A stretch of DNA of 8,666 bases from a bacterium (GTDB lineage: Bacteria; Verrucomicrobiota; Verrucomicrobiae; JAJYAR01), in assembly GCA_021779435.1 (NCBI GenBank), contig JAJYAR010000082.1, forward strand, positions 1 to 8,666. Reading direction: 5' to 3'. The position numbers were made by a program, and so were the translations under genes. Below, one piece after another: positions 5,931-8,666 of this stretch. Each line of letters starts with the position of its first letter. Positions within the stretch are counted from its first letter, which is position 1. Below the pieces are notes generated by a model. That model had not been told where the DNA came from. It worked only from the letters and a program-made list of their open reading frames with translations, and ran no database searches.

Positions 5931-7862
5931 ATGAATTTCCTCCGCAAGCTCTTTGGTCTCTCCGAAAACGATCCGTCTCCCGTGTCGCCTGCGCCCAAGG
6001 CTCAGCCCGATGAGGTTGCCCTGCCGGAGGTGTCCAAGCTGCCCGACTCGGTCGGCGTGTACGACGCCTACGGACGCGAGCGTCTGATTTCCCGTGAGGA
6101 GTGGCGCCGCGATCATCGCGCCGACGCGCTCAAGGCCGCGTGGAACGACGCCGGCCGGTTGTATCCCATCATCGCCTCCGAACTCGCAGCGGGATTCGCG
6201 GCCGACATGCTCGAACCCGCGCGACGTTTTGCGGAGATCACCCCGGACAAGGCGAGCGGAGCGGTTCTTTTGGGCGTCACGCTTTTTGAACTCAACCGGC
6301 TCGACGAGGCTGCGGCGATTTTCGAAACCTGCCTGCGTGAGAATGGGGACCACGCACTCGTTCTGGTGAACTATGCGAAGGTTGTGCAGCGTCGGGGTGA
6401 CCATACGTCGATAGACGACCTGTCGTGGCGGGCGCTTCAGGCTGACCCGAATTTCGAGCCGGCCCTGGTCTTCGCGGCCCGCAATACCCAGGAGAGGGAA
6501 GGGGCTCCGGGGGTGGCGTCGCTGTTGCGCAGGGTTGCGGTGCTCCCCGGAAGCTGGCTCGCCCAGTTATGGTTGGCGCGCCTGGCGCTCGACGATCAGG
6601 ACCTCGGCTCGGCCAAGGCCCTGTACAAGCTGGCGCTTTCAAAAGTACCACCGCCGCCGCCGCCCGCCCTGCTCGTCCAGATGAGCGGCGACCTTGGGAG
6701 CCGCGGGCATCTGGCCGAGCTGCTCGAACTGGTGCTCCCTCGATTCGATCCCGTCGTGCACGGGCTCATGGTGGGCAGCAACCTCCTGCGTGCCCTGCTC
6801 GAAACCGAGAGGCTGGACGAAGCGCATTCCGTGCTCGAAGCGCTTTACCGCCTGCAGGTCCCAGATTGGAAGACGGCGTTGGACCAATGGCAGAAGGAAA
6901 TCGACGACCGGTCGCTGGCCGCGTCGGAATCGAGTCAGGTGGGCGAACTCGAGTTGTTGCGCGCTCCGCTGGAGGGGCCGGTCTGGGCGATGGAGGCGGA
7001 AGGGTTCAACCGGCTTCTACCGGCCAAGGATCCCTCCGCGCTCCGCATCGGCATCCTCGCCCCTTCCTTCACATTCGCCTCGCTCGGCGATACGGCCGAC
7101 GTGATTGCGGAACGCGAGGGCAGGGAAGGCGTCTTCGGGCGTTCGCTCGCACTCTACCTTGCGGAGCAGATCCACCTGGGCACGACGGCGCGCGGTATCG
7201 CGATCTTCCTTCGCGTCAGAGGCAAGGGCGGGTTTGTGCTGGCGAGCGCACCCTACGAGAGAGAACAGGCGCTCAACCTTGCCGGTGCCGGCGACCAGGC
7301 CTGCGATCTGATCGTAAACCCGCATGTCGACGCGACTCTTCCGCTTTGGAGACTGACGCTCCAGGTTGTCTCGGTCGCATCGAAGGAGGTCGTCGGCGAG
7401 TTTGAAGGGGCGTGCATGCCTGGCAACCCCGAGCGGACCTTCCGCTCCCTGGCGGCAAGCCTCAACGAGCTGGCTGTCGGGAGAACGGGAGTCGCCGCGC
7501 TGACGCCGCCCGCCTGGGTCGGTCCGCTGACCGCGGCGGCGTTCGTCCCGCAGATGCAGGCCCGGACGCAGACGCTGGACGTCGCGGTCGCGGCGTTTGC
7601 GCGGGACGAGCATGGCCCCGCGGCGCTGGGCGAGCGTCCGCTGTTCGACGCGCTTCTCTTCCAGGCCGTGGATCAGCCGGCGGAACCGGTGCCGAGGCTT
7701 CTCCTTCTCACCGCCCTCGCGCGTCACCGCAGCACGGGATCGCCCCTGTATCTGGAGTACGAGGAGCGCGTCCGCAGGCTCGTCGTGGAGTTTCCGCAGT
7801 CGAATCCCGCCGCCTCCGTCGTGCTTGCGGCGGTGAACGCGCTGTACCCGCCGCGGACCTGA
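5931..7862 (+). CDS. TPR-containing protein of unknown function
   Basis: This 643-residue protein starts MNFLRKLFGLSEND and has a Pro/Ala-rich linker (about 14-38). It has no clear signal peptide or membrane helix, so it is probably cytoplasmic or loosely membrane-associated. Residues about 90-310 form helical tetratricopeptide-like repeats; examples are AVLLGVTLFELNRLDEAAAI (111-130) and the helices around LWLARLALDD and AKALYKLAL. A run of six prolines (240-245) interrupts the repeat array. Residues about 370-495 look like an alpha/beta domain (RIGILAPSF..., GRSLALYLAEQIHLG, then LWRLTLQVVSVASKEVVGEF). Its pattern recalls domains found after or before TPRs in TolB/FlgO/CsgG-like proteins; that resemblance is only suggestive. 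The C-terminal 100 residues are helical. No enzymatic motif was recognised. It follows the regulator gene by 92 bases on the same strand, but a functional link is not established. Confidence 0.8.
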   Translation: MNFLRKLFGLSENDPSPVSPAPKAQPDEVALPEVSKLPDSVGVYDAYGRERLISREEWRRDHRADALKAAWNDAGRLYPIIASELAAGFAADMLEPARRFAEITPDKASGAVLLGVTLFELNRLDEAAAIFETCLRENGDHALVLVNYAKVVQRRGDHTSIDDLSWRALQADPNFEPALVFAARNTQEREGAPGVASLLRRVAVLPGSWLAQLWLARLALDDQDLGSAKALYKLALSKVPPPPPPALLVQMSGDLGSRGHLAELLELVLPRFDPVVHGLMVGSNLLRALLETERLDEAHSVLEALYRLQVPDWKTALDQWQKEIDDRSLAASESSQVGELELLRAPLEGPVWAMEAEGFNRLLPAKDPSALRIGILAPSFTFASLGDTADVIAEREGREGVFGRSLALYLAEQIHLGTTARGIAIFLRVRGKGGFVLASAPYEREQALNLAGAGDQACDLIVNPHVDATLPLWRLTLQVVSVASKEVVGEFEGACMPGNPERTFRSLAASLNELAVGRTGVAALTPPAWVGPLTAAAFVPQMQARTQTLDVAVAAFARDEHGPAALGERPLFDALLFQAVDQPAEPVPRLLLLTALARHRSTGSPLYLEYEERVRRLVVEFPQSNPAASVVLAAVNALYPPRT

Positions 7863-7902
7863 GGCGCTCGGTGCAGGCTTGGCAGCAGCCGCAAACCGGT
7901 TA

Positions 7903-7939
7903 GGGTGTCTCCACCCCGGACGGATCGCCATATCCGTCC
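7903..7939. other. Two adjacent hairpins before the YdcF-type gene
   Basis: GGGTG-tctc-CACCC (7903-7916) is directly followed by a perfect 8-bp inverted repeat GGACGGAT-cgccat-ATCCGTCC (7918-7939). The second stem ends 7 bases before the ATG at 7947. No T-run follows, so a classical terminator is doubtful. It could end the TPR transcript, occlude the ribosome site of the next gene or be a protein-binding dyad. Confidence 0.4.
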
Positions 7940-7946
7940 CAATTCC

Positions 7947-8666
7947 ATGAATACCCCGTCATTGATTCCTGGAGACGACCTGGCGGCTGCCGGCCTGCTC
8001 CACGACTATCTCTCCGCGCGACGTCCACTGCCCGAGTGGATGGACGCGGACGCCGTCGTAGGCTTCGGTCACTTCGACCTGCGGATACCGAGGCGCTGCG
8101 CCGACCTGCGGGCCGCCGGAAGGGCGCGGCTGATCGTTTTCACCGGAGGGCTGGGCGCGGGGACGGCTGACCTGGGGATGCCCGAGGCGGACGCCTTCGC
8201 GGCGGAACTCGTGCGCTCGAGGCCCGGCGCTGCGCGGGTGGAGATCATCCGCGAGAACCAGTCCACGAACACCGGCGAGAACATCCGCTTCACAAGCGAC
8301 CTGCTGCTCCGGCGTCATCCCGGGAAGGCGTTTGGACGGGGCATTCATTCGGCGGTGCTCGTCGCGACCCCTGCGCGCATGCGACGTGTCTGGTTGACGT
8401 TCCGCGCGATCGTTCCCGAGGTTGAGGCGTGGTGCATGCCGCCGGATTCCGATTTCGGGCAGGATGACGTGCTCTACCGGGCGAAGGGCCAGGACCTGCT
8501 GGCGACGATGCTGGGCGACAAGCGTGTGAGCAAATCGCAGCTGACCTTGGTGCTCGTCGGCATCTCGGCGATGAGCGCCGGTGCGATGGTGCTGTATCCG
8601 CTGCTCGCGCACGGACTTCGTTTCACCGATTTGCAAGCCGGCTTTCTGCTCGGCGCATCGATTCAT
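7947..8666 (+). CDS. YdcF/DUF218-family domain running into a YeiH (UPF0324)-like membrane segment; 3' end outside window
   Basis: At least 240 residues, open at the right edge. Residues about 1-190 match the YdcF/ElyC/SanA (DUF218) family: DADAVVGFGHFD (28-39), LIVFTGG, the MPEADAFAAEL segment, IIRENQSTNTGENIRFT and SAVLVATPARMRRVWLTF. They end with the family-like YRAKGQDLLATMLGD. Members are cytoplasmic or envelope-associated proteins with a Rossmann-like fold; the exact reaction is mostly unknown. Usual length is about 200-270 residues, but here the frame continues from about residue 193 (near 8523) into a hydrophobic stretch with MVLYPLLAHG and DLQAGFLLGASIH. These resemble the central part of YeiH/UPF0324 putative sulfate exporters (LYPLLG...GASIHEVAQ). 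The first half of such a transporter is absent. The ATG at 7947 is chosen because the DUF218 similarity begins soon after; no Shine-Dalgarno sequence is clear. Confidence 0.8.
   Translation, partial: MNTPSLIPGDDLAAAGLLHDYLSARRPLPEWMDADAVVGFGHFDLRIPRRCADLRAAGRARLIVFTGGLGAGTADLGMPEADAFAAELVRSRPGAARVEIIRENQSTNTGENIRFTSDLLLRRHPGKAFGRGIHSAVLVATPARMRRVWLTFRAIVPEVEAWCMPPDSDFGQDDVLYRAKGQDLLATMLGDKRVSKSQLTLVLVGISAMSAGAMVLYPLLAHGLRFTDLQAGFLLGASIH

Noticed and set aside
4711..5931. 406-codon leftward frame opposite the sigma-54 activator
   Set aside because: Basic, low-complexity translation antisense to a gene with complete AAA+ motifs.
7017..7931. 304-codon leftward frame opposite the TPR gene
   Set aside because: Arg/Gly-rich antisense shadow with no recognisable domain.
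7959..8666. 235-codon leftward frame opposite the YdcF-type gene
   Set aside because: The rightward frame carries clear DUF218 motifs; the leftward product shows none.

Overview
The window is GC-rich and gene-dense, with short intergenic gaps, and looks like a bacterial chromosome. No rRNA, tRNA, CRISPR array, insertion sequence or phage gene was seen. The style of the proteins would fit a Verrucomicrobiota/Opitutaceae-like bacterium, but this is a weak impression and not a sequence-based placement.

Left part (1-4287, all leftward). One apparent operon holds, in transcription order: a small C4 zinc-ribbon protein (4287-3766); a full-length HyfB/NuoL/MrpA-type proton-translocating membrane subunit (3769-1820); a soluble regulator that joins a helix-turn-helix domain to a PTS EIIA (PtsN/fructose-type) domain (1734-1027); and a second, paralogous HyfB-like subunit (1030 to beyond the left edge, C-terminal part missing). 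Two of the junctions are 4-base ATGA overlaps, implying translational coupling. The two membrane subunits align without a gap over the 343 residues visible in both, and each keeps the acidic, lysine and histidine residues of the ion channel. The cluster therefore looks like part of a hydrogenase-4-like or energy-converting-hydrogenase-related membrane complex. No hydrogenase, formate dehydrogenase or quinone-binding subunit lies inside the window, so the redox partner is unknown.

Control region (4288-4467). This AT-richer divergent gap has the layout of a sigma-54 promoter. A leftward -24/-12 element (4302-4317) lies just before the zinc-ribbon gene. A partial IHF-like site (4337-4347) follows, then two copies of an imperfect dyad 22 bp apart (4416-4430 and 4438-4452), about 125-165 bp upstream of the predicted start. 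A rightward sigma-70-like promoter (4378-4405) would serve the regulator gene, so the dyads would sit in that gene's leader.

Right part (4468-8666, all rightward). First comes an NtrC-type sigma-54 activator (4468-5838) whose AAA+ domain and Fis-type HTH are intact but whose receiver domain lacks the phospho-acceptor Asp. Next is a TPR-containing protein (5931-7862) of unknown function. Last is an open-ended gene (from 7947) in which a YdcF/DUF218 domain runs directly into what looks like the second half of a YeiH/UPF0324 membrane transporter.

Working model (inference): the sigma-54 activator, which probably does not respond to phosphorylation, binds the paired dyads and drives the divergent membrane-complex operon. 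The EIIA-HTH protein inside that operon may couple complex synthesis or activity to PTS phosphorylation state.
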